Shown here piece after piece: positions 34,207-42,665 of a DNA stretch of 64,000 nt. Below the pieces are notes generated by a model. It ran no database searches. It had not been told where the DNA came from and saw nothing but the letters and a program-made list of their open reading frames with translations. A program made the translations under genes and the position numbers. The stretch comes from GM7GCV1 sp965221105 (GTDB taxonomy: Bacteria; Pseudomonadota; Gammaproteobacteria; Pseudomonadales; GM7GCV1): the NCBI GenBank assembly GCA_965221105.1, contig OZ244871.1:2108001-2172000 (forward strand), written 5' to 3'. Within the stretch, counting starts at the first letter, position 1, and each line of letters begins with the position of its first letter.

Positions 34207-35382
34207 ATGGGTAGTGCGATGAAAGCGTGGTGGATTGCCGGAGGGAGTGTGCTGGCCATTGGCCTTGGCATTTTCGTGTTGAGTCGCCCCGAGTCAGTCG
34301 AGGTTTCACTGATCACTGCCGAGTTGGGGACGGTCGAAAGCACCGTCGCCAACACGCGTGCCGGCACTGTTGAAGCCTGCCAGCGGTCCCGACTTTCGCT
34401 GCCAATCGGCGGACAAATCGATACAATACTGGTGAGTGAAGGCGATGAGGTTGCCGAGGGGCAGCTGCTGGTGACTCTCTGGAACCGGGACAGAAAAGCT
34501 CGCGTGGATGAAGCTGCGGCGGCGGCCAATTCAGCAGAGAATGACAGCCGGGGGCTCTGCATTGCTGCGAGTTCCGATCAGCGTGAAGCTGAACGGTTGG
34601 TAGGGCTGGCATCCCGTCAGCTGGTTTCCGAGGAGTCTGTGGACCTGGCCGTGTCAAGGGCTGAATCAAGTTCTGCCCAATGCTCTGCAGCCAAAGCCAG
34701 GCAGGAGCAGGCGGTGGCCAGCAGGGAGGTCGCCCGTGCCATCTATGAGCAAACAGAACTGAGAGCCCCATTTGCCGGCACTGTGGCTGAGATCACCGGA
34801 AAAGTGGGTGAATACGCCACGCCCTCACCGCCAGGAGTTCCCACTCCGCCGATGATCGATCTGATGACCGATGACTGTCATTACATCTCCGCGCCCCTTG
34901 ACGAGGTCGATGCTGCCGCGATACAGGTGGGCATGCCTGTTCGCGTGAGTCTCGATGCCTTTCGCAACCAGCCGTTTGCTGCCACGGTCACGCGCATTGC
35001 TCCCTACGTACTCGACTTCGAAAAACAGGCACGAACTGTCGAGATCGAGGCGGAATTCAATGCGCTGACAGAGGCGACTCGCATGCTGGCCGGTTACAGC
35101 GCAGATGTCGAAATTATTCTGGAAATCAGGGAGGCTGTGCTGAGGATTCCTTCAGAATTGCTGATCGATAGCCGTTTTGTTCTGGTGGTAAATGATCGGA
35201 ATGTTCTGGAAAAACGTGAAGTGACAACAGGAATATCCAACTGGCGTTTTACTGAAATCACCTCGGGACTTTCGGTGCGCGATACTGTGGTTGCCAATAT
35301 TGGCTCAGCCGGCGTGGTGGAGGGTGCCAGGGTTGAAGTCATTGACGAACCGCTGGCGGCAGGAGGTACAACCGGACGCTAG
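34207..35382 (+). CDS. MacA-like periplasmic adaptor (HlyD/RND family) of an ABC exporter
   Basis: This 391-residue membrane-fusion protein has an N-terminal membrane anchor (WWIAGGSVLAIGLGIFVL). Two lipoyl half-motifs follow (LPIGGQIDTILVSEGDEVAE near residue 70, and LRAPFAGTVAEITGKVGEYA near 190), separated by an alpha-helical hairpin rich in Ala, Glu and Arg. Beta-barrel strands and a membrane-proximal domain complete it. It should link an inner-membrane ABC transporter to an outer-membrane channel. The next gene encodes the ATPase after two bases, and two permeases follow, so all four form one operon. Substrate unknown. Confidence 0.88.
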   Translation: MGSAMKAWWIAGGSVLAIGLGIFVLSRPESVEVSLITAELGTVESTVANTRAGTVEACQRSRLSLPIGGQIDTILVSEGDEVAEGQLLVTLWNRDRKARVDEAAAAANSAENDSRGLCIAASSDQREAERLVGLASRQLVSEESVDLAVSRAESSSAQCSAAKARQEQAVASREVARAIYEQTELRAPFAGTVAEITGKVGEYATPSPPGVPTPPMIDLMTDDCHYISAPLDEVDAAAIQVGMPVRVSLDAFRNQPFAATVTRIAPYVLDFEKQARTVEIEAEFNALTEATRMLAGYSADVEIILEIREAVLRIPSELLIDSRFVLVVNDRNVLEKREVTTGISNWRFTEITSGLSVRDTVVANIGSAGVVEGARVEVIDEPLAAGGTTGR

Positions 35383-35384
35383 CT

Positions 35385-36080
35385 GTGGCCCTGATCGAAC
35401 TGCGTGACATCAATAAGACCTATGAGATGGGTGGTGAGCCACTGCGGGCATTGCGGGATCTGAATCTCGATATTCACAGTGGTGAATACGTCTCCATCAT
35501 GGGTCCCTCGGGCTCAGGCAAATCCACACTGCTGAATATCGTTGGACTCCTTGATCGCCCCGATACCGGCAGCTACCTGCTGGATGGACAGCCAACTGTC
35601 GCCGAAGAAGAGGAAGCGCGTGCCACCTTGAGACGCGAGAACATAGGTTTTATTTTTCAGTCCTTTCATCTGGTAAACAGGCTGACGGCACTTGAGAACG
35701 TGGAAGTGCCCATGATGCTGGCCAATGTGCCACTGGCGAGCAGGCGGGCTGCGGCAGAAGACGTTCTGACTCAGGTCGGACTGAGAGCACGGATGAAGCA
35801 CAGACCCAATGAGCTTTCCGGCGGGCAACTGCAGCGGGTTGCCATTGCCAGAGCCATCGTTATGCGTCCCAAGATACTGCTTGCGGACGAACCGACCGGG
35901 AACCTTGATCAGGATTCCGGGAAGGAGATTGTCAGAGTGCTGGAGCAGCTTAACCAGGAGGGCATCACCCTGGTTGTGGTTACGCATGACATGGATATAG
36001 GCGTGCGGGCGTCGCGCCAGATACTCATGGTCGACGGCGCAGTTGACGAAAATCGTGCTGCCGCCCCCAGGAACAGTTGA
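35385..36080 (+). CDS. ABC transporter ATP-binding protein (MacB/LolD type)
   Basis: The 231-residue ATPase has Walker A GPSGSGKSTLLN near residue 42, a Q-loop in GFIFQSFHLVNRLTALENV, signature LSGGQLQRVAIARA near 143, Walker B ILLADEPTGNLD near 166, and the H-loop VVTHDMD. The type matches MacB/LolD/FtsE exporters rather than importers. The start is GTG 35385, two bases after the adaptor stop. Its stop overlaps the start of the first permease (TTGA), consistent with coupled translation. Confidence 0.93.
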   Translation: MALIELRDINKTYEMGGEPLRALRDLNLDIHSGEYVSIMGPSGSGKSTLLNIVGLLDRPDTGSYLLDGQPTVAEEEEARATLRRENIGFIFQSFHLVNRLTALENVEVPMMLANVPLASRRAAAEDVLTQVGLRARMKHRPNELSGGQLQRVAIARAIVMRPKILLADEPTGNLDQDSGKEIVRVLEQLNQEGITLVVVTHDMDIGVRASRQILMVDGAVDENRAAAPRNS

Positions 36081-37291
36081 CTGTGCAGCCTATTGATCAA
36101 TTGAGATTCAACTGGCGGGTATTCTCAGGTCAGCGTGTACGCACCCTGCTGTTGCTGCTCGCCGTGTCCATTGGTGTCGCATCTGTCGTTATGCTCACCA
36201 GCCTGGGGGAAGGCGCAAAACGATATATGAACGAGGAGTTTTCCAGTCTTGGCAACCGGCTGCTGATTATCTTTCCGGGTCGCAACGAAACTGTGGGGGG
36301 TGGGCCACCGGTCTACGGCTCCACGCCCAGGGATTTGACTCTCGAAGATGCTTTGGCTCTGGGCAGGGTTCCGTCCATTACGAAGGTCGCACCCGTACTC
36401 CCCGGCACAGTGGCCATTTCCCGTGGCAGCCTGTCGCGGGAGGCGATTGTCCTGGGCACTACATCCGTGTTTTTTGAAGTCCGTCAGCTGGAAATGGCCC
36501 AGGGCAGATTTCTCCCCGAGCAATCTGTGGAAGAGGCTCTTGCCGCAGTGGTGCTGGGTATGGACCTCAAGAGGGAGCTGTTTGGCAATGATTCTGCCGT
36601 AGGGCAATGGCTCAGGGTTGGTGATCGCCGGGTTCGGGTCATGGGCGTGATGGCGGACAAAGGAGAATCACTGGGCCTCAACATCTCGGACATTGCCATT
36701 GTTCCGGTACCCCTTGCTCAGCAGATATTCAATACCCAGAGCCTGTTTCGCATCATGCTGGAACTTCAGGAGGGTGCCGACGAAGATCTGGCCCGGCGAC
36801 GTCTTGAACAGGTGATTCGCGATCGGCATGAAGGTGAAGCCGATATCACCATTGTCAGCCAGGACTCGATTCTCGCAGCATTCGACAATATTCTAACCGC
36901 CCTGACACTGGTGGTTGCGGCCATTGCTTCAATCAGCCTGATTGTGGCAGGAGTATTGATCATGAACATCAGCCTGATCTCCGTCCGGCAGCGGCAGCGC
37001 GAAATTGGCCTGTTGAAAGCCATTGGTGCCAGTGGAAGGCAGGTGCGCCAGCTCTTTCTGGGTGAGTCCCTCTTGCTCGTGTTTCTGGGGTCCGTCACCG
37101 GTACCCTGGTTGCCTACGTCATGGTGCTCCTGGTGAGAGCGCTGATCCCTGGGTTTCCCCTGTTTCCACCCGGCTGGGCGGCGCCTGCCGCGACTTTCAC
37201 AGCACTGGTTTGCGGGCTGGTGTTTTCCTGGTTGCCGGCGCGGCGAGCCGCGCAGCTCGATCCGGTGCTGGCACTGCGAGGGCAGGCCTGA
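36077..37291 (+). CDS. ABC transporter permease (FtsX/MacB type), first of two
   Basis: The 404-residue permease has an N-terminal helix (VRTLLLLLAVSIGVASVVML), a large periplasmic MacB_PCD domain (about 45-240), and three C-terminal helices with the FtsX core RQREIGLLKAIGASGRQVRQ. It starts at TTG 36077 overlapping the ATPase gene. In MacB the ATPase and permease are one chain; here they are separate and two different permeases are encoded, so the transporter may be a heterodimer in the membrane. Confidence 0.9.
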   Translation: MTVQPIDQLRFNWRVFSGQRVRTLLLLLAVSIGVASVVMLTSLGEGAKRYMNEEFSSLGNRLLIIFPGRNETVGGGPPVYGSTPRDLTLEDALALGRVPSITKVAPVLPGTVAISRGSLSREAIVLGTTSVFFEVRQLEMAQGRFLPEQSVEEALAAVVLGMDLKRELFGNDSAVGQWLRVGDRRVRVMGVMADKGESLGLNISDIAIVPVPLAQQIFNTQSLFRIMLELQEGADEDLARRRLEQVIRDRHEGEADITIVSQDSILAAFDNILTALTLVVAAIASISLIVAGVLIMNISLISVRQRQREIGLLKAIGASGRQVRQLFLGESLLLVFLGSVTGTLVAYVMVLLVRALIPGFPLFPPGWAAPAATFTALVCGLVFSWLPARRAAQLDPVLALRGQA

Positions 37292-38487
37292 TGCGCGCGG
37301 ACGATTCGGCGAGTTGGATTCTCAGGGCACTGTGGATGCACAAAATGCGCTCAGCCCTAACGGTTCTGGGGTTTGCCATCGGTATCGCCGCGATGGTGCT
37401 GCTGAGTTCCCTGGGCGAAGGACTGAGGCTCTTTGTGCTCAAGGAGTTTACCCAGTTTGGCAGCCACATCGTCGCTGTGTCTCCCGGGAAAGTCGAGACC
37501 TTCGGCATTGGGGGTATGATCAACACCACCCGTCCCCTGACCCTTGAGGACGGCGAAGCCTTGCTGCGACTGCCAGGGGTCGAAAAGGTGGTTCCTATCG
37601 TCGCGGGTACTTCGCGGGTGAAAGCGGAGAATCGCAGCCGCCACACCAATGTGTATGGCGTCGGTCCTGAAGCAAGTGATGCATGGGGATTGAGCGTAGC
37701 CAGTGGCACCTTTCTCCCCGGAGAGGATTTTACCCGAGCCCGATCCTTTGCAGTTCTGGGCGGCACACTGAAAACCGAACTCTTCGGCACCTCCTCTGCC
37801 CTGGGAGAGACCATCCAGATAGGCGGCAATCGCTTTCGGGTGATCGGGGTGATGGCACCCAAGGGTGATTTTATGGGAACCGATCTGGATGACCTTGTAT
37901 TTGTCCCTGCACTGAAAGCGCTGCAGATGTACAACCGCAACAGTCTGATGGAGCTGGACATCTACTACTCATCAAGTGTGCCGACCGAAGTGATCACCGA
38001 GCGCATTCGGCAGCAACTGATTCAAAGACACGGCTACGAGGATTTCACCATGGTCACTCAGGATCAGATGCTTGAGACTATGGACAATATTCTTCGCGCC
38101 CTCAAGTTTGCTGGCGCCGGTCTGGGTGCCATATCCCTGTTGGTTGGAGGGGTTGGCATTTCTACCATCCAGACCATTACCGTGAGTGAGCGTGTGAGCG
38201 AAGTTGGCCTCCTGCGTGCTCTGGGTGGCACCCGCCACCAGGTACGCAACCTGTTTCTGGGGGAGGCCGCAGTATTGGGCCTGATCGGTGGCATTGCCGG
38301 AATCCTTTCAATCGGAGCGTTTCTTGTCGTGGTCAAGCTGGGCGCGCCCGGGCTCCCAGTGAAACTGGAAGTGCAAGTTGTTCTGGCTTCACTGGTACTT
38401 TCCCTGCTGATTGGCCTGATTGCCGGGATCAGGCCTGCGCTGAATGCCACCCGGCTCAACCCGATTGATGCACTTAGAACCGAGTAA
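37291..38487 (+). CDS. ABC transporter permease (FtsX/MacB type), second of two
   Basis: The 398-residue protein parallels its neighbour: the first helix follows ALWMHKMRSALTVLGFAIGI, a periplasmic domain covers about 45-270, and the FtsX block ERVSEVGLLRALGGTRHQVR precedes the last three helices. The ATG at 37291 shares one base with the upstream stop (TGATG). A longer frame from 37210 lies wholly inside the previous gene and is rejected. Together the four genes make a tripartite exporter without an outer-membrane partner in the window. Confidence 0.9.
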   Translation: MRADDSASWILRALWMHKMRSALTVLGFAIGIAAMVLLSSLGEGLRLFVLKEFTQFGSHIVAVSPGKVETFGIGGMINTTRPLTLEDGEALLRLPGVEKVVPIVAGTSRVKAENRSRHTNVYGVGPEASDAWGLSVASGTFLPGEDFTRARSFAVLGGTLKTELFGTSSALGETIQIGGNRFRVIGVMAPKGDFMGTDLDDLVFVPALKALQMYNRNSLMELDIYYSSSVPTEVITERIRQQLIQRHGYEDFTMVTQDQMLETMDNILRALKFAGAGLGAISLLVGGVGISTIQTITVSERVSEVGLLRALGGTRHQVRNLFLGEAAVLGLIGGIAGILSIGAFLVVVKLGAPGLPVKLEVQVVLASLVLSLLIGLIAGIRPALNATRLNPIDALRTE

Positions 38488-38795
38488 GATATCTTACTTC
38501 ACACAACCGGGTTGCCTGAAGATCTGAATCATCTTTTGATCGCTGATTTCTCAGCTTTCCAGTGTCGTGGAACCTATCGGAGTCGCAGGGCATGGTCTGC
38601 ACCCTGCAGGGTCACAAAGACAAAACCGGGGCCAAAACCTGCTGAGCGGCGATAGCCCTGATAAAAATGTAAACCCCTGTATTCTTTTCTGGCTTTGGAT
38701 TGTTATACTGCTTTTTCATGTGGTCGAAGGACATGGGCTGAACCACTACATCTAGTGGTCAGGTGGGAAAGGATGCACAACCACGAGGATAAGCA
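38488..38795. other. Non-coding gap after the ABC operon
   Basis: No gene is supported. A TATACT at 38703-38708 could serve as a -10 for the small membrane-protein gene that follows, but no convincing -35 accompanies it. No strong terminator was seen directly after the permease stop. Confidence 0.4.
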
Positions 38796-39335
38796 ATGAA
38801 TGTGTGGATTTTTGGCGCCGTTCTTACCATATCAATAAGTATACTAATAGCGTTTATCACCTTCGTGTTCAAACATGGAGTTTGGAAGGGTGAGGTGGAT
38901 TCGGACCGCAGCAATTTCCGAGAGTTCATGAATGAGATAAGACGCGACATCAAGGAAATCCGTGACAGGTTGACCGGAGGAATTCCACCAGCCGTTGAAC
39001 CTGGCAGTCCCCTACAGTTAACGGAATATGGCGAAAAGCTGGCGAAGTCCTTGGATGCGGAACAATGGGCAGAGAAGGAATCAGCTGGGTTATTGCCAAA
39101 AGTTCAAGGCAAGGACGCTTACGAAGTGCAAGAACTTTGTAGCGCGTATGTGTTCGATGAATTGAAGCCGACTGAAGCTCAAGAAAGGACAATGCGAAAG
39201 TGTATGTATGAGCATGGCGCAACCAGAACTCATGTCAATGAAGTTTTGTCCTTAGTGTTGCGTAACAGGTTGCTGCGCGAACTCGGATTTAATGTATCTT
39301 GCTCCCTAAAAACCAGTCCCGAAGAGCCGCTATGA
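38796..39335 (+). CDS. Hypothetical single-pass membrane protein
   Basis: I do not recognise a family. The 179-residue product begins with one membrane helix (WIFGAVLTISISILIAFITF), followed by a charged region with coiled-coil character (FREFMNEIRRDIKEIRDRL, about 45-65). A soluble C-terminal domain follows with VQELCSAYVFDEL and MYEHGATRTHVNEVLSLVL. The predicted layout is N-terminal anchor with a cytoplasmic domain. ATG 38796 is preceded by a GAGG about ten bases upstream. A+T content looks a little higher than in the ABC operon, consistent with an accessory gene. Confidence 0.65.
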   Translation: MNVWIFGAVLTISISILIAFITFVFKHGVWKGEVDSDRSNFREFMNEIRRDIKEIRDRLTGGIPPAVEPGSPLQLTEYGEKLAKSLDAEQWAEKESAGLLPKVQGKDAYEVQELCSAYVFDELKPTEAQERTMRKCMYEHGATRTHVNEVLSLVLRNRLLRELGFNVSCSLKTSPEEPL

Positions 39336-39573
39336 GTTATGAGGGCGGTTTATTCAACGAGTGGGGTGAACTTCTTTGCGGACTGGAGGAAGGGTGGAAA
39401 AGTCCACCGAAGCGAATTCATGGCTCGCATGGAGATACCCTTCCACGGATTTAAATCTGCAGAAGACGGATTGGCTTGAGCCCGACGAGATACTCCGATT
39501 TATGAAGAGAGACGCGTTAGACTCGCTTGTCAAGGATGTGCAGGGCACGATTGTGTACCGCAACAAGAAGTAA
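39332..39573 (+). other. Overlapping short frames downstream of the membrane-protein gene (unresolved)
   Basis: Three short frames overlap here. ATG 39332 overlaps the previous stop by four bases (ATGA) and gives 41 residues. A second ATG a few bases on (39340 region) gives about 46. A TTG at 39376 gives 65 residues ending VKDVQGTIVYRNKK. The ATGA overlap suggests real coupled translation of one of them, perhaps with a later frameshift, but none matches a family I know. Confidence 0.3.
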
Positions 39574-39739
39574 GGATCATGCGGACTGATTTCTCACTGT
39601 TCCCACTATCGCGTATAAGTGTGTATAAACAGCAAACTTTTTCATGATCTGTGTGCTCTCTTAAGTATGGCTCTGTATGTAGCTGTCCCAATTGAACACA
39701 ACCCACGTATGTTGAGGCGGGCAGGTCAAAACATGATGT

Positions 39740-40567
39740 CTAGTTGTTTTCGAGCAGCTGATGCGCCTTCAAAGGATCGTCTGTTATCAGGAAATCGAGA
39801 CCAGATTCCATCAGCATTCTCAGTCGTCCTTCCCCCTGACTGGTGTTCTCCTGGGATTGGGGTTCCGCTGCGATTGGAAACAGCGTCCATACACCAACAG
39901 CGTGACCCCGTTGTTTGAGGTGTTCAATTTGATCGCCATTGAGTGCCTGAATTGCGACACTGACGATTTCTGTCTTGAGAGCCTGTTGAGTGAGTGTTGA
40001 GGCCAGAGAATCGGGGTAAGACAGACTCACGAGCCCGCAATTGATGCCCAAGCACCCTGCTTTGAGACCAGCCAGTGCCCATGGATGGAAGGAGGTGACG
40101 AAGACCTGCTCCTGCAGTTTCATCTGTGCTACCAGCTTGGCTACTGCCGCGCCAAGCTGGTAGCTGCGGAAGAGGTTTTCCCCCGTCTTCAGCTCTATGT
40201 TGACCAGCATTCTGCTGCCGACTTCTTCAAGGGCCTGTTCAAGCAAGGGGATTCGTGCAGTGCGGGGGTACGAAAGGGTTCTGGGACCAATCTGCAGCTC
40301 TCGTGTGATCTCAAGATTGCGCAGTTGAGCCCATGTCTGATCCGCTATGCGCCCGGGAGTTCCGCACAGGCGCAGGCTGTCCCGGTCATGAAAAATTACA
40401 GGCCGATGGTCTCTGGTGAACCTGACGTCAAGTTCCACACCATCCAGTCCGAGTTCCGCTGCACGCTGGACACCCGCCAGGCTGTTTTCCTGGTGTTCAA
40501 GGGGCACGCCACGGTGGCCGAGCACCTGGATGTGTCTGCAGGACGAAAATACAGTCCTGTTGGTCAA
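39740..40567 (-). CDS. Glycerophosphodiester phosphodiesterase
   Basis: GDPD enzymes split glycerophosphodiesters into sn-glycerol 3-phosphate and an alcohol. The 275-residue product has LGHRGVPLEHQENSLAG (metal and catalytic HRG with NS), then GVELDVRFTRDHRPVIFHD with the E-x-D and H-D metal ligands, IPLLEQALEEV, and VNIELKTGEN. VGVWTLFP and LDFLITDDP lie near the end. All core residues are present. It lacks a signal peptide, so it resembles cytoplasmic UgpQ. The start is uncertain: TTG 40567 is used because GGAG lies upstream, while an ATG farther up would overlap the divergent cvfB. Confidence 0.88.
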   Translation of the reverse strand: MTNRTVFSSCRHIQVLGHRGVPLEHQENSLAGVQRAAELGLDGVELDVRFTRDHRPVIFHDRDSLRLCGTPGRIADQTWAQLRNLEITRELQIGPRTLSYPRTARIPLLEQALEEVGSRMLVNIELKTGENLFRSYQLGAAVAKLVAQMKLQEQVFVTSFHPWALAGLKAGCLGINCGLVSLSYPDSLASTLTQQALKTEIVSVAIQALNGDQIEHLKQRGHAVGVWTLFPIAAEPQSQENTSQGEGRLRMLMESGLDFLITDDPLKAHQLLENN

Positions 40568-40705
40568 TAGTTGCTCCACCGGTGTCGGTTTGAGGATCCC
40601 AGCATACCCCAAAATGAGCTGCTGGCGGGTTGGAGGAAGGCACAGGCGCCATCTGCGGTATACTGAACAACTCTGTCCAGTGTATCTGGAGTCTGTCGGG
40701 ATAGC

Positions 40706-41536
40706 ATGCCTGTTGTAGGAAAAATGAATCAGTTGTCCGTGATCCGCAGGGTGGCAGACGGAGTACAACTCGATGGAGGTGACCTGGGGGAGTTCTTTGT
40801 CCCAATTGAGCAGGTGTCCGAAAATGTAACCAAGGGCAACAGTGTGCGGGTCTTTCTCTACCCGGATGCAGATTGCCGTATCCGGGCAACCACAGCGATC
40901 CCCAGAGCCCAGCTCGGGCAATGTGCATACCTCAGGGTGCTTTCAGTTGGGCGGTTTGGCGCTTTCATGGATTGGGGGATTGAAAAGGATCTGCTACTTC
41001 CTCATTCCGAGCAGGCCTGCCCCGTGGAGGAGGGGAAGCGGTATGTAGTCTACCTGTTTCAGGACAAAGAGTCCGGTCGTATAGCAGCCACAACCCGGCT
41101 GCACCGCCATCTGGAGGAATCGAGCGGGCCCTATAGTACCGGTGATCAGGTGGACCTTCTAATCGCTGCCAAAACCGAGCTGGGGTACAAGGCAGTTATT
41201 GAGGGTCGCTACCTGGGGTTGATATATTCAGCCGAGCTCAGCCAGCCGCTGCAGTTTGGACAACGCATCAGGGGTCGGATCAAGGCAGTTCGCGACGACG
41301 GCAAGGTTGATCTGAGCGTCACTATGCTGGATACAGAGGGCCAGGACCAGTTGCAGGAAACCATTGTGCAGCGAGCCCGGCAGAGCGGTGGCAGACTTGA
41401 TCTGTCCGACAAGAGCTCCCCCGAAGCCATCTTTCGCGAATTCAAGGTCAGCAAAAAAAACTTTAAGCGTGCACTGAGCGGGCTCTACAAGCGCAGACTG
41501 ATTCGTATCTATCCGCAGCATATTGAAATTGCCTAG
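40706..41536 (+). CDS. cvfB: CvfB-like S1 RNA-binding protein
   Basis: CvfB/YitL proteins have three S1-type OB folds and a C-terminal winged helix; in Staphylococcus the protein affects virulence gene expression, and the molecular role is unclear. The 276-residue product shows the second S1 block (AYLRVLSVGRFGAFMDWG, then KDLLLPHSEQ), the third (GYKAVIEGRYLGLIYSAEL, with GQRIRGRIKAVRDDGKVDLS), and a winged helix with KVSKKNFKRALSGLYKRRLI. ATG 40706 gives MPVVGKMNQL; ATG 40724 is also plausible and has AGGA closer. It is divergent from the phosphodiesterase gene. Confidence 0.88.
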   Translation: MPVVGKMNQLSVIRRVADGVQLDGGDLGEFFVPIEQVSENVTKGNSVRVFLYPDADCRIRATTAIPRAQLGQCAYLRVLSVGRFGAFMDWGIEKDLLLPHSEQACPVEEGKRYVVYLFQDKESGRIAATTRLHRHLEESSGPYSTGDQVDLLIAAKTELGYKAVIEGRYLGLIYSAELSQPLQFGQRIRGRIKAVRDDGKVDLSVTMLDTEGQDQLQETIVQRARQSGGRLDLSDKSSPEAIFREFKVSKKNFKRALSGLYKRRLIRIYPQHIEIA

Positions 41537-41970
41537 ACATCAGGCTTGCTGTCCGGCAGTACTGCCTGTACACCAAATGCAATGGACGGGTCACGCGACA
41601 GGCAACTGCTGCTGAGTCTGATGTACCTCATCTGCCACAGATTTCCTCCGAGACCCTGCCCGACACTGTGATCTGCGTGCCTGCTCCCTTTCGATTGACC
41701 AGTAGCTCCTGAGTCTCGATGTGCAGATAGTGATTTAGCTGGGGTCAGTGCTGGGATTGGATTTACAAACATGTTGTGAGTCAGCGGATACAGATCACTA
41801 ACCTGTGTCGGGCGTGAACTGGTCGCGGCGACATCCCGTCACCAACATAATTCGATCTTCGGTCGCTGGCACTGCTGTCAAACTGATGTGCCGATGCACG
41901 CTGTTCAGGGGTTCACAGCGAATGTTCTGCGGTGCGGTTGTGAAGACCGGACATCGAGTCTTACTGGAAT
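41537..41970. other. Non-coding gap between convergent cvfB and carbonic anhydrase
   Basis: These 434 bp hold no supported gene. Short frames on both strands lack family motifs. No clear terminator hairpin was recognised for either convergent gene. Confidence 0.4.
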
Positions 41971-42582
41971 TCAGGTTGTCGAGGACGGGACAAGCGGCTG
42001 CAGCAACCCGTCTTCCAGACGGTAGATCAAAGCATGGATGGATATCTCCTGACCCCGCGCTCTGGCATCCTCTACAGTGGGGTTCTGCTCCAGGTTTCTG
42101 GCCTGTTCCAACGTGTGTGTTTCACAGGCTCGGTCCCAGAGCTCCTGGCTGATGTCTTCGGCATTCTGGCCCTGCGTCTCATGGCATATTCCACAGGCAA
42201 TGCTGTGTCGCCTGATGGGTTCGACCCACTGCCTGATCGGCCCATCAGTAAATGCTTCCAGGCCCGCCTTGACCCCACCGCAACCGTAGTGTCCGCAGAC
42301 AACAATGTGCTCGACCTTGAGGTAGTCAATGGCATACTGCAGAACAGCCTGAATATTCGTGTCGTCCGCGACAACCCTGTTGGCGATATTGCGGTGGACA
42401 AATACCTCGCCAGGCTCGATACCGGTAATGAGACTGACTGGAACCCTGGCATCGGAGCAGCCAATCCACAGGTATGCCGGTGCATGCACACGGGCAATAT
42501 CCTCGAAGTAACCAGGGTGTGTTTCGCGCAGTCTGGTGGCCCACTGGCGGTTGTTTTCGAGCAGCTGGTCGATACTGGACAT
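41971..42582 (-). CDS. can: Beta-class carbonic anhydrase
   Basis: The enzyme hydrates CO2 to bicarbonate using a Cys2His-Asp zinc site. The 203-residue product has LWIGCSDARVPVSLI (Cys and Asp) near residue 40, EVFVHRNIANRV near 65, and VEHIVVCGHYGCGGVKAGL with the His and second Cys near 95. Length and motifs match E. coli Can. ATG 42582 is chosen because MSSIDQLLENNRQWA is the standard family start. It lies 84 bp downstream of the large biotin carboxylase gene on the same strand, a sensible pairing since bicarbonate is that enzyme's substrate. Confidence 0.95.
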   Translation of the reverse strand: MSSIDQLLENNRQWATRLRETHPGYFEDIARVHAPAYLWIGCSDARVPVSLITGIEPGEVFVHRNIANRVVADDTNIQAVLQYAIDYLKVEHIVVCGHYGCGGVKAGLEAFTDGPIRQWVEPIRRHSIACGICHETQGQNAEDISQELWDRACETHTLEQARNLEQNPTVEDARARGQEISIHALIYRLEDGLLQPLVPSSTT

Positions 42583-42665
42583 CTTGGGTTTCGGGTTGGC
42601 GGGGTCTCTTGTGATGGGGGATAGCAGGATCAGTCGTGCAGGCTGGAGCGTGCACAACCCACCAG

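Noticed and set aside
37210..37290. Upstream extension of the second ABC permease
   Set aside because: It lies within the end of the first permease gene; the ATG at 37291 matches the family start and the one-base overlap.
39740..40921. Long form of the phosphodiesterase starting at 40921
   Set aside because: It would overlap the divergent cvfB start by over 200 bp, and the extra N-terminal part does not look like the family.
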